From positions 1-5,765 of the forward strand of contig JAIDIR010000304.1 in NCBI GenBank assembly GCA_029052615.1: DNA of 5,765 bases, given 5' to 3'. Source of the DNA: Clostridia bacterium. Lineage in GTDB: Bacteria > Bacillota > Clostridia > Christensenellales > Borkfalkiaceae. A program made the translations under genes and the position numbers. Positions within the stretch are counted from its first letter, which is position 1. Each line of letters starts with the position of its first letter. This document shows, piece by piece, positions 5,627-5,765 of the stretch. The notes below the pieces were generated by a model. That model saw only the letters and a list, made by a program, of their open reading frames with translations. It ran no database searches and had not been told where the DNA came from.

Positions 5627-5673
5627 AAAGTCAGACAAAATTTTTTTACTTTGTCTGACTTTCGATTTTTTTT
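5627..5673. terminator. Long hairpin, probable terminator after the right-edge gene
   Basis: AAAGTCAGACAAA (5627-5639) and TTTGTCTGACTTT (5650-5662) form a perfect 13-bp stem with a 10-base loop. On the plus strand it is followed by CGA and eight Ts (5666-5673). On the minus strand the stem ends in TTTT then CATAAA, a weaker tail. The only gene ending nearby is on the minus strand (stop at 5706-5708), so the hairpin would end that transcript before the peptidase promoter. The better T-run points the other way, where no plus-strand gene is seen. Confidence 0.6.
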
Positions 5674-5705
5674 ATAACTTTTTGAATATATGATAAATCT
5701 AAAAT

Positions 5706-5765
5706 TCAATCGTCGGGGTCGATAAGCACGTGCAGATCTTCGGGCTGCTTTACGCCCTTGTACAG
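5706..5765 (-). CDS. C-terminal end of an unidentified gene (partial)
   Basis: The last 60 bases read on the minus strand as an open frame of 19 codons plus TGA: LYKGVKQPEDLHVLIDPDD. GC-rich codon choice (CCC, GAC, CTG, GGC) matches ffh and mscS rather than the AT-rich peptidase gene, which supports real host coding sequence. The 5' end lies beyond the window, and 19 residues are too few for me to identify the protein. It is followed by about 210 bp without a gene, holding the hairpin, the half-site cluster and the peptidase promoter. Confidence 0.6.
   Translation of the reverse strand: MYKGVKQPEDLHVLIDPDD

Noticed and set aside
5590..5662. CRISPR-like repeats
   Set aside because: Only two short exact copies are present, with no regular spacers and no cas genes in the window.

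Overview
The window looks like chromosomal DNA from a low-to-mid GC Firmicute, probably an uncultured Clostridia-type bacterium. Evidence for this is the Gram-positive gene order ylxM-ffh-rpsP, strong AGGAGG-type ribosome binding sites, sigma-A-like promoters with 17-bp spacers, a lipoprotein signal and a MscS channel. Species cannot be named from this sequence. Base composition is mixed: hand-counted lines in ffh are about 53% GC, whereas sampled lines in the peptidase gene at 4279-5493 are about 20-30% GC.

Left block (1-1997, minus strand): ylxM, ffh and the start of rpsP form a tightly packed operon for signal recognition particle-dependent protein targeting plus ribosomal protein S16. A near-consensus promoter (2012-2040) lies so close to the ylxM start that the transcript would have almost no leader. 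Its -35 box sits inside a perfect 8+8 bp inverted repeat.

Middle block (2145-3805, plus strand): a divergent promoter drives a three-gene operon. It encodes a 76-aa protein of a small Firmicute family of unknown function, a MscS-type mechanosensitive channel and a 140-aa acidic protein that I do not recognise. It ends at a GC-rich hairpin with T-runs on both sides, which also serves the convergent operon on the right.

Right block (3810-5705, minus strand): an AT-rich secreted papain-fold cysteine peptidase (404 aa, signal peptide, Cys227/His332/Asp375) is followed after 16 bp by a lipoprotein of 150 aa. The two look co-transcribed from a promoter at 5511-5539. Upstream lies an AT-rich intergenic stretch with repeated TTACAT-type half-sites and a 13-bp perfect hairpin. 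At the right edge is the C-terminal end of another minus-strand gene (5706-5765) with GC-rich codons, so the peptidase is flanked by host-like DNA and may have been acquired.

The best candidate for something new is the secreted peptidase-lipoprotein pair. Its layout recalls the protease plus adjacent inhibitor loci of staphopain and streptopain, but that function is only inferred. No tRNA, rRNA, CRISPR array or insertion sequence is visible.
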